A stretch of DNA of 64,000 nt from Anaerosporobacter mobilis DSM 15930 (GCF_900142955.1 NZ_FRCP01000010.1:124001-188000); one strand, 5' to 3'; positions 1 to 8,908 are shown, numbered from the stretch's first letter. Made by a program: numbers and translations. Notes: generated by a model from the sequence alone, not told the origin.

Positions 1-1162
1 ATTACGTAACAAGCCATCCGTCAAAGGCGACATTTTAAAGGAATTAAAGAAGGGTGAACAAGTAGAAATTATTATTGATGAAGAAGAGATCAATAAACGT
101 TTTACAAAGGTTATTACTGAAGATGGTATAGTTGGATATGTTAAAAATTCCATGACAAAGAATTCTTACTATGTAGCGGAAGAAAGTGACTTTAAAGCAC
201 CTGAGTATACAAGTATATCTAAGGATTATAAGATTAATTTAACATTTCATCAAGTTACGAACCAAACAGCAAATAATCATGTTTTAGAGTTACTAGGGAA
301 TACAAAAGGGGTAACGACTATATCACCAACCTGGTTTAAGGTATCAAGCGTGGAAGGGGCTGTAGAATCACTAGCAAGTGAAACATATGTGCAACGGGCA
401 CATAACTATGGTGTTGAAGTTTGGGCGTTGGTAGATGATTTCACCAATGGTATCGATATGTCGGAGTTGTTATCATATACAAGTAGAAGAGATAAATTAT
501 CCAATGAATTAATTGCATTAGCAATCAAATATAATTTAGATGGTCTAAATATGGACTTTGAAAAGATTCCTCAGGCAGCAGGTAAGGATTATATCCAGTT
601 TTTGCGTGAAATGTCTGTAAAATGCCGTAATAATGGTATAATTTTGTCAGTAGATAATTATGTGCCAAGTGCGTATACTTCTTATTATGATAGAGCAGAA
701 CAGGGCGTACTTGTGGATTATGTAGTAACTATGGCGTATGATGAACATATTAATGGTGGAGACGGAAGTGGTTCCGTAGCGTCTATTGGTTTTGTGAAAG
801 ATGCAGTTACGAATGTACTAGAGGAAGTTCCAGCAGAGAAAAACATAATTGCAATCCCGTTCTATACTAGATTATGGGAAGAGTCAGCAGAAGGTGTAAC
901 AGCAAAAGCGTATTCTATGGACCAAGCACAAATCATTCTTGACCAGAATAAGGCAGAAGCTACTTGGGATAATGAAACCATGCAATATTATGCAGAGTAT
1001 GAAAGTGGCGGTAACACGTATAAGATATGGTTAGAAGAGGAGAAATCCCTAGAGGAGAAGCTTAAGGTCATTATGGATAACAACGTTGCAGGTATTGCAA
1101 GTTGGAAGCTTGGACTTGAAAAAAGCAGTGTCTGGAGTGTAATTTTAAAATACGTAAATTAA
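1..1162 (+). CDS. SH3-like plus glycoside hydrolase family 18 protein (5' partial)
   Basis: The reading frame is open from base 2, so the true start lies outside the window; the first in-frame ATG at 152 is internal. The first 50 residues look like the end of a bacterial SH3 domain. The rest is a GH18 barrel with the catalytic signature DGLNMDFE (codons near 539-562); the last Glu is the expected acid/base. GH18 members of this SH3/LysM type act on peptidoglycan or chitin-like glycans, often in the spore or cell wall. An intrinsic terminator follows. The substrate is not deducible from the sequence. Confidence 0.85.
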   Translation, partial: LRNKPSVKGDILKELKKGEQVEIIIDEEEINKRFTKVITEDGIVGYVKNSMTKNSYYVAEESDFKAPEYTSISKDYKINLTFHQVTNQTANNHVLELLGNTKGVTTISPTWFKVSSVEGAVESLASETYVQRAHNYGVEVWALVDDFTNGIDMSELLSYTSRRDKLSNELIALAIKYNLDGLNMDFEKIPQAAGKDYIQFLREMSVKCRNNGIILSVDNYVPSAYTSYYDRAEQGVLVDYVVTMAYDEHINGGDGSGSVASIGFVKDAVTNVLEEVPAEKNIIAIPFYTRLWEESAEGVTAKAYSMDQAQIILDQNKAEATWDNETMQYYAEYESGGNTYKIWLEEEKSLEEKLKVIMDNNVAGIASWKLGLEKSSVWSVILKYVN

Positions 1163-1210
1163 TTATTTACTATTTAATTAATTTGTAACCAGATTATTAT
1201 AAAAGAGTAT

Positions 1211-1262
1211 TCCCATGCAAGATTTTAGTTTAATATATTAAATTTTGCATGGGATTTTTTGT
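1211..1262 (+). terminator. Intrinsic terminator after the GH18 gene
   Basis: Perfect 10-bp stem (TCCCATGCAA at 1211-1220 with TTGCATGGGA at 1245-1254) and an AT-rich loop, followed by a run of six T. Confidence 0.85.
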
Positions 1263-1368
1263 CCTATAATTTAGTCGTTCTGCAAGTTATAACTTAGGCC
1301 ATTTAACCGAAAAATGATTCCAACGACTTTGGTCGTGGGTAATAGGTAGAGAGCAGGAGGAATAAGGT

Positions 1369-3438
1369 ATGCATTTTATTAGTGAGAATAATCGATTGGT
1401 TTGTATTAATCAAACAGAAAGAATGTGGATTGAACCTTGGGGAGAGAATTCTCTTCGTGTACGTGTTACTAAAGAAGCAAATATGGATACAAATGATTGG
1501 GCATTAACAGAAGAACCAATAGTTTGTAAAGCAGAGATACATATTGATCAAGCTGAGATTGTAGAACCTTGGTACAAGGGTGAAGAAAGAGAAAAACATA
1601 TTCAGCAATTTGAAGTAGCAAGTATTCGCAATGGTAAGCTAACGGCTAAGATTAATCATGAAGGCTGGTTATCTTTTTATAATGAAAATGGCGATGTACT
1701 CTTAGAAGAATACTGGAGAAACCGTTATCGTATTGATCGTTACTGTGTACCTTATTGTGTAGATGCCAGAGAATTAAAAGCGATACCTGGTGGTAGTGAT
1801 TATCATGCAGTTCTTCGTTTTGAAGCATACGAAGATGAAAAAATCTTTGGTATGGGGCAATATCAAGAAGGCAACCTTGATAAAAAAGGTGCAGTCTTAG
1901 ATCTTTGTCAAAGAAATACACAAGCAAGTGTACCTTTCATGGTATCAAGTAGGGGCTACGGAATGCTATGGAATAATCCTGCCATCGGTACGGCTACCTT
2001 CGGTACGAATAAAACAGAATGGCTTGCTAGAAGTACGAAAAAGATCGATTATTTTATAACTACAGGTGATACTCCAGCTCAGATTGTTGAACAATATACA
2101 GCTGTAACGGGTCGTGTACCTATGATGCCTGAGTATGGTATGGGATTTTGGCAATGCAAATTACGTTATCGTTCACAAGAAGAATTGTTGAATGTGGTAC
2201 GTGAACACAAACGTAGAGGACTTCCTATGGACGTAATTGTAGCGGATTTCTTCCACTGGACAAAACAAGGCGACTTCAAATTTGATCCAAAGTATTGGCC
2301 AGATGTAGAGGCAATGACAAAAGAGTTGAAATCGTATGGTGTTGAATTAATGGCTTCTGTATGGCCTACCGTAGATTCAAGAAGTGAAAACTTTGCTAAG
2401 ATGAATCAAGAGGGCTTGTTAGTTTCTTGTGACCGCGGCGTAAGTATTCATATGAACTGGATGGGTGAGACCGTATTCTTTGATGCTACCAATCCAGAAG
2501 CACGTAAGTATGTATGGGAAAGATGTAAAGAGAATTATTATGACAAAGGAGTTAATCTGTTCTGGTTAGATGAAGCAGAACCTGAATTCGGGCCTTATGA
2601 TTATGATATCTATCGTTACCATCAAGGAAGTGCTTTACAATGTAGTAATATCTATCCTGCTATGTATGCAAAAGGATTCTATGAAGGAATGGTAGAAGAA
2701 GGAAAAACAGAGTTAGTAAACTTAGTTCGTTGTGCTTGGGCGGGAAGCCAAAAGTATGGTGCATTGATTTGGTCTGGTGATGTTCATTCTTCGTTCCGTG
2801 CTATGAGAGAACAATTACAAGCAGGACTTAATATGGCCATGGCAGGTATTCCATGGTGGACCACAGATATTGGTGGTTTCTTAGGTGGTGACATTACGGA
2901 CGAGAAATTCCATGAATTATTAGTTCGTTGGTTTGCTTGGGGTGTATTTTGTCCAGTATTCCGTCTTCATGGAGAACGTCCACCATTCTATGAGCTAGAA
3001 GAAGAATTTGTTGATGGAGTTCGCCAATTCTCATCTGGACAAGACAATGAAGTTTGGTCTTTTGGTGAAGAGAATTATGAAATCTTAAAGGGATTCTTGT
3101 TTATGAGAGAGCGCCTTCGTCCATATATTCGTGAATGTATGAAACAAGCCCATGAAGTGGGAAGCCCAGTTATGCGTCCTATGTTTTATGAATTTTCAGA
3201 AGATCAGACTTGCTGGGATTTGAGGGACCAATACATGTTTGGACCAGATATCTTAGTTGCACCAATCATGAAAGAAGATGTAACAGAACGTTCCGTATAT
3301 CTACCATCAGGACTTAATTGGACAGATGCTAAGACTGGTAAAGTATATGATGGCGGTCAATGGGTAGTTGTTGATGCACCAATTGACACCATTCCTTTAT
3401 TCGTAAGAGAAGGAAAAGAATACCCAATTTACGAATAA
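1369..3438 (+). CDS. Glycoside hydrolase family 31 (alpha-glucosidase/alpha-xylosidase type)
   Basis: 689 residues, preceded by a strong Shine-Dalgarno (GCAGGAGG) at good spacing. GH31 enzymes remove alpha-linked glucose or xylose from non-reducing ends by a retaining mechanism. The nucleophile is D401 in WLDEAEPE and the acid/base D471 in WSGDV. An N-terminal beta-sandwich (about 1-240) precedes the barrel (about 250-590) and a C-terminal beta domain. There is no signal peptide, so it probably acts in the cytosol on imported oligosaccharides. It appears monocistronic; an IS110 element lies just downstream. Alpha-xylosidase and alpha-glucosidase cannot be told apart from these motifs. Confidence 0.9.
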   Translation: MHFISENNRLVCINQTERMWIEPWGENSLRVRVTKEANMDTNDWALTEEPIVCKAEIHIDQAEIVEPWYKGEEREKHIQQFEVASIRNGKLTAKINHEGWLSFYNENGDVLLEEYWRNRYRIDRYCVPYCVDARELKAIPGGSDYHAVLRFEAYEDEKIFGMGQYQEGNLDKKGAVLDLCQRNTQASVPFMVSSRGYGMLWNNPAIGTATFGTNKTEWLARSTKKIDYFITTGDTPAQIVEQYTAVTGRVPMMPEYGMGFWQCKLRYRSQEELLNVVREHKRRGLPMDVIVADFFHWTKQGDFKFDPKYWPDVEAMTKELKSYGVELMASVWPTVDSRSENFAKMNQEGLLVSCDRGVSIHMNWMGETVFFDATNPEARKYVWERCKENYYDKGVNLFWLDEAEPEFGPYDYDIYRYHQGSALQCSNIYPAMYAKGFYEGMVEEGKTELVNLVRCAWAGSQKYGALIWSGDVHSSFRAMREQLQAGLNMAMAGIPWWTTDIGGFLGGDITDEKFHELLVRWFAWGVFCPVFRLHGERPPFYELEEEFVDGVRQFSSGQDNEVWSFGEENYEILKGFLFMRERLRPYIRECMKQAHEVGSPVMRPMFYEFSEDQTCWDLRDQYMFGPDILVAPIMKEDVTERSVYLPSGLNWTDAKTGKVYDGGQWVVVDAPIDTIPLFVREGKEYPIYE

Positions 3439-3558
3439 GTAACTGTTCAGGTGTCAAAACCAAGTTTTACGAGAGTCTTTTATTATGAAAACGCACCCTT
3501 GCCAGTAAATTGGCGCAGATAGTCCCCCTATCAAACTTTTTTTGTTCTTTTTATGGTT

Positions 3559-4779
3559 TTAAACTGGTAATGCGGCAGGTTCTTGCCAGCCTAAAGCGTT
3601 TAGTCGTTTTAATAAATGATTTATTTTTGCTTCTCGGTTAAATTGGTTATAATAATTATCTCCAAGATCCACATAATCAATGTTTTCCTTTATCATATGG
3701 TACAGTGCAATTAACATGGAATGGGCAACTGCAACATGTGCTCTATTTTTCCCTCTACGAAGTGCAATTCGCTGGTACTGGGCATGAAAAAATGTTCCTT
3801 TTTGCGCACATGCAACTACTGCGCATTGGATTAATGTGGATTTTAAAGTAGGATTTCCTTTAATACATTTTGAGTTTTTCTTTTTTCCTGCACTTTCATT
3901 ATTTCCAGGGGAAAGTCCAGCCCATGATGCCAAATGTGCATCTGTTGGAAAACGGCTCATATCAATACCTATCTCAGCGATAATTGTTTTTGCACTATTT
4001 TCTGCTATACCGGGAAGTTGATCTGCTTTTTGGATTGCCTTTTCAAATTTACCAAGATGCCTGTTTATTAAGTCATCTAATTCCTTGACACGTTTTTCCA
4101 TATCTTCAATATGAGAAATAATTTGAAGCACAAGTGCCTTTTGTAAAGAAGAAAATACACCATCCAGTGAAAGCACTATATCATCTGCTTTACTTTTTAA
4201 TTTAGGATCTACCGTCTGTATAACGGTCTCTCTGTCAATTGTTTTTCCTGATAAAGAAAGCTTCAGTAGAGCCAATGAACTAACACCATTTATATTAGTC
4301 ACATAACTTGACAGTTTAATATTGGATCCTTCAAGGAATTTTTGTAAACGATTTATTTCACGGCTTTTCTCACCAACTAGGCTTTTACGATATCGCGTAA
4401 TATCTCGCAATTCACGTTGATCACGATCCGGTATATAACTAGACTTAAGAAGACCATGTTGGAGCAAATCCGCTATCCACTCAGCATCTTTAATATCTGT
4501 CTTCCTTCCAGGAAGATTTCTCATATGCTGAGCATTTACAACGATAGCATCTAGATCCGAAAGTTCAAATATGTTATAAAGAGGTTTCCAATAAGACCCT
4601 GTGCTTTCCATAGCAACCATCTGACAGCCAGCTTCTTTTAACCATGCTGTCATTTCACGAAGTTCCTTCGTGGTTGAACCGAATTGTCGTATTTCATTCT
4701 TCCTGCCAGAACGAAGACATACAACAATTAACTTTTTGTGAACATCAATGCCACCACAACACTCATAAATAACTTCCAT
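3559..4779 (-). CDS. IS110-family transposase (DEDD recombinase)
   Basis: 406 residues, full length for the IS110 family. The N-terminal RuvC-like domain shows the DEDD residues D12 (GIDVHK), E58 (MESTGSYW), D95 and D98 (RKTDIKDAEWIADLL). A central coiled region follows, then the C-terminal Transposase_20 domain with LPGI and SWAGLSPGNNESAGKKK, which supplies the conserved serine of the family. The start has an AAAGGTGG ribosome site on the minus strand. No frameshift or stop is seen, so the enzyme looks intact. Non-coding sequence of about 200 bp upstream of its start contains stem-loops and could encode the bridge RNA known for this family. Confidence 0.95.
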   Translation of the reverse strand: MEVIYECCGGIDVHKKLIVVCLRSGRKNEIRQFGSTTKELREMTAWLKEAGCQMVAMESTGSYWKPLYNIFELSDLDAIVVNAQHMRNLPGRKTDIKDAEWIADLLQHGLLKSSYIPDRDQRELRDITRYRKSLVGEKSREINRLQKFLEGSNIKLSSYVTNINGVSSLALLKLSLSGKTIDRETVIQTVDPKLKSKADDIVLSLDGVFSSLQKALVLQIISHIEDMEKRVKELDDLINRHLGKFEKAIQKADQLPGIAENSAKTIIAEIGIDMSRFPTDAHLASWAGLSPGNNESAGKKKNSKCIKGNPTLKSTLIQCAVVACAQKGTFFHAQYQRIALRRGKNRAHVAVAHSMLIALYHMIKENIDYVDLGDNYYNQFNREAKINHLLKRLNALGWQEPAALPV

Positions 4780-4819
4780 TTAAAACGCCACCTTTCAAAA
4801 TTTATTGAAGTTAATTATA

Positions 4820-4940
4820 CAGTGTGGTTCCTAATCTATTTTATTTTATTATGCGTCCTTTTGCGAATGCTGGACAATTTGTGGTACAAACCTAGGAACC
4901 AATATCAATTTGACACGCGAGGTCGGACCTCAAAAAGTAC
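4820..4940 (-). ncRNA. Candidate bridge RNA of the IS110 element
   Basis: The stretch upstream of the transposase contains GGTTCCTA (4826-4833) pairing with TAGGAACC (4893-4900), an inner GTCC/GGAC stem, and a separate GAGGT-CGG-ACCTC hairpin (4919-4931). IS110 elements of the long-left-end type encode a bridge RNA at this position. Position and structure fit; the target- and donor-binding loops were not assigned. Confidence 0.4.
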
Positions 4941-5007
4941 CCGATCTTACTACTGTATGGCATTGTTATATCACATATAAAAGAAATATTAAAGTAGTAA
5001 AGGTGAG

Positions 5008-5138
5008 AAATCCCCGTTTTCATTTATAGTGGTGCCAGCAAGGCATGGGGATTTGATACCCAAATCTGTAACTCAAATATTATACAGGCATTAGAACGTA
5101 AACTTACGAAAGTAAGCCTTCGTCCTAATGCCTTTTTT
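5008..5138 (+). promoter_or_regulatory. Structured leader with intrinsic terminator upstream of cwlD
   Basis: AAATCCCC (5008-5015) pairs with GGGGATTT (5047-5054); flanking GGT/ACC extends this stem across a small internal loop, and an inner TGCC/GGCA stem sits in the loop. About 30 nt later is a strong terminator: AGGCATTAG from 5086 pairs with CTAATGCCT, followed by six T. A possible promoter (TTGTTA at 4963, TATTAA near 4987) would start transcription just before it. The arrangement resembles a riboswitch or attenuator, but it matches no class I recognise. The terminator could also simply end transcription from the left. Confidence 0.5.
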
Positions 5139-5204
5139 GGTGAATAGTTACACGCTACGTATCATAAGATAGAATGAGAATATATCGTCAGGATAAGACA
5201 GGAT

Positions 5205-5921
5205 ATGATTAAGAAAAAAATTATTACAATGGTAGCGGCTGCACTATTTCTTGTAGGAATTTCCACAGCTGTTGGCATTAAAACATTTAATGTATTCAAT
5301 GAGAAAGGGCAAAATAAAGAGCCACTCATTCCTAAGTGCACCGTTATTATTGATGCAGGACATGGTGGTTTTGATCCAGGTAAAGTAGGAGTTAATAATG
5401 CCTTAGAAAAGGATATTAATTTATCGATAGCATTAAAATTAAAGAGTTTATTAGAGCAAAATGACATTCGGATTATTATGACACGTGAGACAGATGAGGG
5501 ATTGTATGAAGAATCCGATTCAAACAAAAAGAATGCGGACTTGAGAAAAAGAGTAGAGATTATTAATTCTAGCGACGCGGTAATTGCAGTTAGCATTCAT
5601 CAGAATTCATTCCCTGAAGAAAGTTCTAAAGGAGCACAGGTATTTTATCATAGTAAGTCACCGGAAGGGAAAATCCTAGCTGAGATTATACAAGAGCAGA
5701 TAAAAGAAACAATTGGAGATGGCAACCATCGTCTTGCAAAATCCAATGAAAGTTATTATATGTTAAAGAAGACAGAAAATCCGCTTGTTATCGTAGAATG
5801 TGGGTTTTTATCTAATTGGAAAGAATCGGAGTTGCTTGTAGATGATGCGTACCAAGCTAGGATGGCATGGGCAATTCACCTTGGGATTATGAATTATATT
5901 AATACATATGTATACGAATAG
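5205..5921 (+). CDS. cwlD: Germination-specific N-acetylmuramoyl-L-alanine amidase
   Basis: 238 residues with an N-terminal membrane anchor or signal (residues 5-27) and an Amidase_3 domain. Zinc-site residues are visible in IDAGHGG, in the Glu of ALEKDI, and in SIHQN; VECGFLSN carries the catalytic Glu. CwlD cleaves the stem peptide from muramic acid in the developing spore so that muramic delta-lactam, the germination enzyme target, can form. The length matches CwlD of Bacillus. The ribosome site is weak. A structured leader with a terminator lies about 70 bp upstream, so transcription may be attenuated. Sporulation control is expected from the family, not shown here. Confidence 0.88.
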   Translation: MIKKKIITMVAAALFLVGISTAVGIKTFNVFNEKGQNKEPLIPKCTVIIDAGHGGFDPGKVGVNNALEKDINLSIALKLKSLLEQNDIRIIMTRETDEGLYEESDSNKKNADLRKRVEIINSSDAVIAVSIHQNSFPEESSKGAQVFYHSKSPEGKILAEIIQEQIKETIGDGNHRLAKSNESYYMLKKTENPLVIVECGFLSNWKESELLVDDAYQARMAWAIHLGIMNYINTYVYE

Positions 5922-6033
5922 GTACGAAACAGTATTGCCTATGTGTTTTATAGGTTCAGTAATAGGCGTAAAACTTATATGATTTGAAAAAACATTTGCA
6001 AAATCGGCAAAGGTATGCAAATATATTAAGTAG

Positions 6034-6042
6034 TGTTATAAT
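6034..6042 (+). promoter_or_regulatory. Extended -10 promoter for the Sua5 operon
   Basis: TGTTATAAT is an ideal extended -10 (TGnTATAAT). A -35 is poor, as is usual for this type. It lies 59 bp before the ATG at 6101, inside the region that a longer TTG start (5984) would translate, and so argues for the shorter protein. Confidence 0.55.
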
Positions 6043-6100
6043 AGAAGTAATAAAAGCAGTCACGTATAGATACGAGGAAAGTTTTACCAGGGAAAAGGCG

Positions 6101-7165
6101 ATGAAAGTTATGAAAACTATAGTTAAGAAGATAAATGAAGAAAACATGGAGCCTGGTTGCTTGGAAGATGCGGCTTCCATATTACAAAAAGAAGGATTAG
6201 TTGCGTTTCCAACTGAAACGGTGTATGGACTTGGTGGGGATGCGCTAGATACGGAAGCGGCTAAGAAGATTTATGAGGCAAAGGGAAGACCATCGGATAA
6301 TCCATTAATTGTTCATATTGCGGATATGGATAAACTTGTGGATCTAGTAGAAGAAATACCAGAAAAAGCATATCAGCTATCGGATAAGTTTTGGCCGGGT
6401 CCGTTGACTATGATTATGCGTAAGAGTAATAAAGTACCATATGGTACGACCGGTGGATTAGATACCGTGGCTATTCGTATGCCTAGCAATAAAATTGCAC
6501 TTCAATTGATTCGTGAATCAGGTGTCTGCATTGCTGCACCTAGCGCTAATACATCTGGTCGGCCAAGTCCAACGAAAGCGGAACATGTAATAGAGGACCT
6601 TAATGGTAAGATAGATATGATTATTGACGGTGGAGCTGTAGGGATTGGATTAGAATCAACTATTGTAGATTTGACCTCTGAGATACCAACAATTCTTAGA
6701 CCAGGATTTATCACGAAAGAGATGCTTGAGGAAGTTATAGGAAACGTTGAGATTGATGAGACAATTATAGCAAAGAAAACGGACCCAAATCTCAGACCCA
6801 AAGCACCTGGAATGAAGTACAAACATTATGCGCCAAAGGCAGAGCTCACTATTGTAGAAGGTACAGAACAAGCAGTAGTAGATACGATCAATGAATATGC
6901 AGCGCAGAAGATGGAAAAAGGATTTCGGGTAGGAGTTATTGCAACGGACGAAACATTTGCGAGGTATAAGGCGAGCTGCGTAAAGACGATTGGTTCGAGA
7001 CATGATGAAGAACAGATTGCTAGAGGATTATATGCAATTCTTCGGGATTTTGATGAGCAAGAGGTAGATGTCATTTACTCAGAGGGATTCGCAGATAGTA
7101 AGCTAGGTCAAGCTATTATGAATAGATTGCTAAAAGCAGCGGGTTACCATGTAGTGGAAGTGTAA
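6101..7165 (+). CDS. ywlC: L-threonylcarbamoyladenylate synthase (Sua5/YwlC type)
   Basis: 354 residues from ATG 6101; ATG 6110 is equally possible. The N-terminal YrdC domain (GLVAFPTETVYGLGGDA, KGRPSDNPLIVHI) binds threonine, bicarbonate and ATP to make threonylcarbamoyl-AMP, the first step of t6A modification of tRNAs reading ANN codons. The C-terminal Sua5 domain (about 215-350) makes it the two-domain form. An upstream TTG-initiated extension is rejected because an extended -10 promoter lies inside it. It heads an apparent operon with the phosphatase (18-bp gap) and rpiB, the same order seen around ywlC-ywlE-ywlF in Bacillus. Confidence 0.9.
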   Translation: MKVMKTIVKKINEENMEPGCLEDAASILQKEGLVAFPTETVYGLGGDALDTEAAKKIYEAKGRPSDNPLIVHIADMDKLVDLVEEIPEKAYQLSDKFWPGPLTMIMRKSNKVPYGTTGGLDTVAIRMPSNKIALQLIRESGVCIAAPSANTSGRPSPTKAEHVIEDLNGKIDMIIDGGAVGIGLESTIVDLTSEIPTILRPGFITKEMLEEVIGNVEIDETIIAKKTDPNLRPKAPGMKYKHYAPKAELTIVEGTEQAVVDTINEYAAQKMEKGFRVGVIATDETFARYKASCVKTIGSRHDEEQIARGLYAILRDFDEQEVDVIYSEGFADSKLGQAIMNRLLKAAGYHVVEV

Positions 7166-7183
7166 CAACGGGGGTGGATATTA

Positions 7184-7636
7184 TTGATTAAGTATGAAAG
7201 ATTGATTTTTGTATGTACGGGGAATACTTGTAGAGGACCTATGGCTGAAATGATTTTTAGAAGCTTAGATACAGAAAGCGATATGGAAGTAATGTCACGA
7301 GGATTGGTGGTTTTATTCCCAGAACCATCGAATCCGAAAGCGGATACGGTATTACGAAATCATAATCTATCAATTGGAGATCATATTTCTAAACCTCTAG
7401 TACCCGAGGATATTGATGAGGATACCCTAATTCTAACAATGACACTAGAGCAAAAGGAAAAAGTACAGCGTGACTATGAGAATTGCGTGAATGTATATAC
7501 CTTAAAAGAGTTTATTGGAGAAGAAGGGGATGTAAGTGATCCATATGGAAAAAGTCTTACAGACTACGAAGAATGTTATGTTGAACTAGCTAGACTAATT
7601 AAGAAAACAGTTTATAAACTAAACGAGGAGGACTAA
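7184..7636 (+). CDS. Low molecular weight protein-tyrosine (arginine) phosphatase
   Basis: 150 residues. The P-loop is VCTGNTCRGPMAE near the N terminus (CX5R with the nucleophilic Cys), and the general acid Asp is in SDPYGKSL near residue 120. The Thr after the catalytic Cys (CTGNTCR) is the residue that distinguishes arginine phosphatase YwlE from tyrosine phosphatases in Bacillus, so protein-arginine phosphatase activity is plausible. Translation most likely starts at TTG 7184 behind GGGGGTGG; no ATG fits. Position after ywlC and before rpiB copies the ywlC-ywlE-ywlF order. Confidence 0.85.
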   Translation: MIKYERLIFVCTGNTCRGPMAEMIFRSLDTESDMEVMSRGLVVLFPEPSNPKADTVLRNHNLSIGDHISKPLVPEDIDEDTLILTMTLEQKEKVQRDYENCVNVYTLKEFIGEEGDVSDPYGKSLTDYEECYVELARLIKKTVYKLNEED

Positions 7637-7639
7637 CAA

Positions 7640-8068
7640 ATGATAGCATTAGGTTGTGATCATGGTGGATATGAGTTAAAGAAGGAGATTGTGGGGTATC
7701 TAGATGCGAATCAGATTCCTTACAAAGATTTTGGCTGTGATAGTACAGAAGCAGTTGATTACCCTGTGTTTGCTAAAAAAGTTGCGAAAGCTATAGTAGA
7801 AGGTGAATGCGATAAAGGGATTCTTATATGTGGAACTGGTATTGGAATCTCCATTGCCGCTAATAAAGTAAAAGGCATACGTGCAGCATTATGCCATGAT
7901 GTGTTCAGTGCAGAAGCAACAAGACTCCATAACAATGCTAACATTCTAGCTATGGGTGGAAGAGTTGTTGGACCTGGATTAGCAATTAAGATTGTTGATA
8001 CCTTCCTTAATACAGAGTTTTCTGGTGATGAAAGACATATTTGTAGAATTAGCCAAATCGAAGAGTAA
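7640..8068 (+). CDS. rpiB: Ribose-5-phosphate isomerase B
   Basis: 142 residues, standard RpiB length. Interconverts ribose 5-phosphate and ribulose 5-phosphate in the pentose phosphate pathway. The phosphate-binding GCDHGG begins the protein, the catalytic Cys lies in ILICGTGIGI, and NNANILAMGGR follows. It starts 3 bp after the phosphatase stop with GAGGAGG overlapping that gene's end, so the two are translationally linked. It could also work with the deo genes downstream in the window, which release pentose phosphates. An alternative LacAB activity is unlikely because it stands alone. Confidence 0.93.
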   Translation: MIALGCDHGGYELKKEIVGYLDANQIPYKDFGCDSTEAVDYPVFAKKVAKAIVEGECDKGILICGTGIGISIAANKVKGIRAALCHDVFSAEATRLHNNANILAMGGRVVGPGLAIKIVDTFLNTEFSGDERHICRISQIEE

Positions 8069-8092
8069 TTCAATCGTTACTCAATAATACAA

Positions 8093-8145
8093 GTGAATAA
8101 ATGACGTTGATTTGAAATCTATTCAAATTAACGTCATTTATTCAC
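8093..8145 (+). repeat. 24-bp near-perfect hairpin after rpiB, no U-tract
   Basis: Arms 8093-8116 and 8122-8145 pair over 24 bp with a single G-U and a 5-nt loop. No T-run follows on either strand. It may act as a transcript 3' end or processing/stability structure. The rest of the 8069-8532 gap holds a promoter and no recognisable gene. Confidence 0.7.
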
Positions 8146-8372
8146 GTATGGATATAAAAGTACGTAAAGCGTACTTATATTTGTTTTGTAAAGGATACAT
8201 AATATTTACAAATAAAGACAGACTGTAAAAGATAAGGAAAATGCTTAATAACAACATATGCCAAGAGTCGATATAATAGGAAATAAGTCGCAATAAAGGT
8301 CAAGAAAAGGTAGAAGATCTACAGAAATCAAGCGATTGGAAAAGATTAGATGGTATTTTAAGCCTTATTTTA

Positions 8373-8401
8373 TGGACCTTTTAAAAAAACAATGGTATAA
8401 T
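8373..8401 (+). promoter_or_regulatory. Probable promoter of the ATP synthase operon
   Basis: TGGACC (-35, 8373-8378) is separated by 17 bp from TATAAT (8396-8401). It lies 130 bp upstream of atpZ, and the leader in between holds no recognisable RNA motif. Confidence 0.5.
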
Positions 8402-8532
8402 AAATTTATATTTTCATACAATAGGTAGAAATTCCCATAATATTCGCATACGTTGTCGATTTTTATAATGATATAAATGAGAAGTATTATTGGATTTATT
8501 TTAGTGTTTAGCAATAGGGTAAGGGAGTTACT

Positions 8533-8817
8533 ATGAATAAAGATAATAGAGAAATTTTTCGAGCTTTGAGCTTAATTACTCAGATAGGAGTCACCTTATT
8601 AACGACTGTATTTATAAGCATATTTATCGGTTACAAGATGGATGAAAAGTTTGGAACAAGTTTTTGGTTCCCTATTTGGTTAATAATTGGACTATTAGCA
8701 GGGTTTCAGAATATTTATCGCCTTGTTAAGAGATTCTATTTTAAGGATAAAGTAAAAGAAGACAAGGAGTTAGAATATTTTGAAAGTTTAAAGAGTAAGA
8801 GTTCTGCTAAGAAATGA
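8533..8817 (+). CDS. atpZ: AtpZ/AtpI-family protein of the ATP synthase operon
   Basis: 94 residues with two membrane helices (about 15-37 and 47-68) joined by GYKMDEKFGTSFWFP, the hallmark of the small ATPase gene-1 family (PF09527). Members aid c-ring assembly or have been proposed as Mg/Ca transporters for the ATPase. It is first in the atp operon, followed at 91 bp by a second, unrelated AtpI-type protein. The charged C-terminal tail is cytoplasmic. Confidence 0.8.
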   Translation: MNKDNREIFRALSLITQIGVTLLTTVFISIFIGYKMDEKFGTSFWFPIWLIIGLLAGFQNIYRLVKRFYFKDKVKEDKELEYFESLKSKSSAKK

Positions 8818-8908
8818 GATAAACTGTATAAATAATAGTAATTTTGCATAGCTAAATGGTATAGGGAAACTCCCATTAAATAATTCACGAAGTTAGGAGA
8901 TTAAATGT

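Larger units (their letters stand above)
3500..4985 (-). mobile_element. IS110-family insertion sequence (ends approximate)
   Basis: The element is recognised from its transposase and flanking non-coding DNA. IS110 elements lack clear terminal inverted repeats and target duplications, so the given ends are estimates: the right end lies between the GH31 stop at 3438 and 3558, and the left end near 4940-5000. It sits between the GH31 gene and the cwlD leader, without an obvious broken gene at either side. Confidence 0.6.

Noticed and set aside
4738..4980. Open frame of 80 codons on the plus strand over the IS110 left flank
   Set aside because: It overlaps the transposase start on the other strand and the structured flank, with no ribosome site and no protein-like composition.
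5984..6100. N-terminal extension of the Sua5 protein from a TTG start
   Set aside because: The extension contains an extended -10 promoter and does not resemble the family's N terminus.
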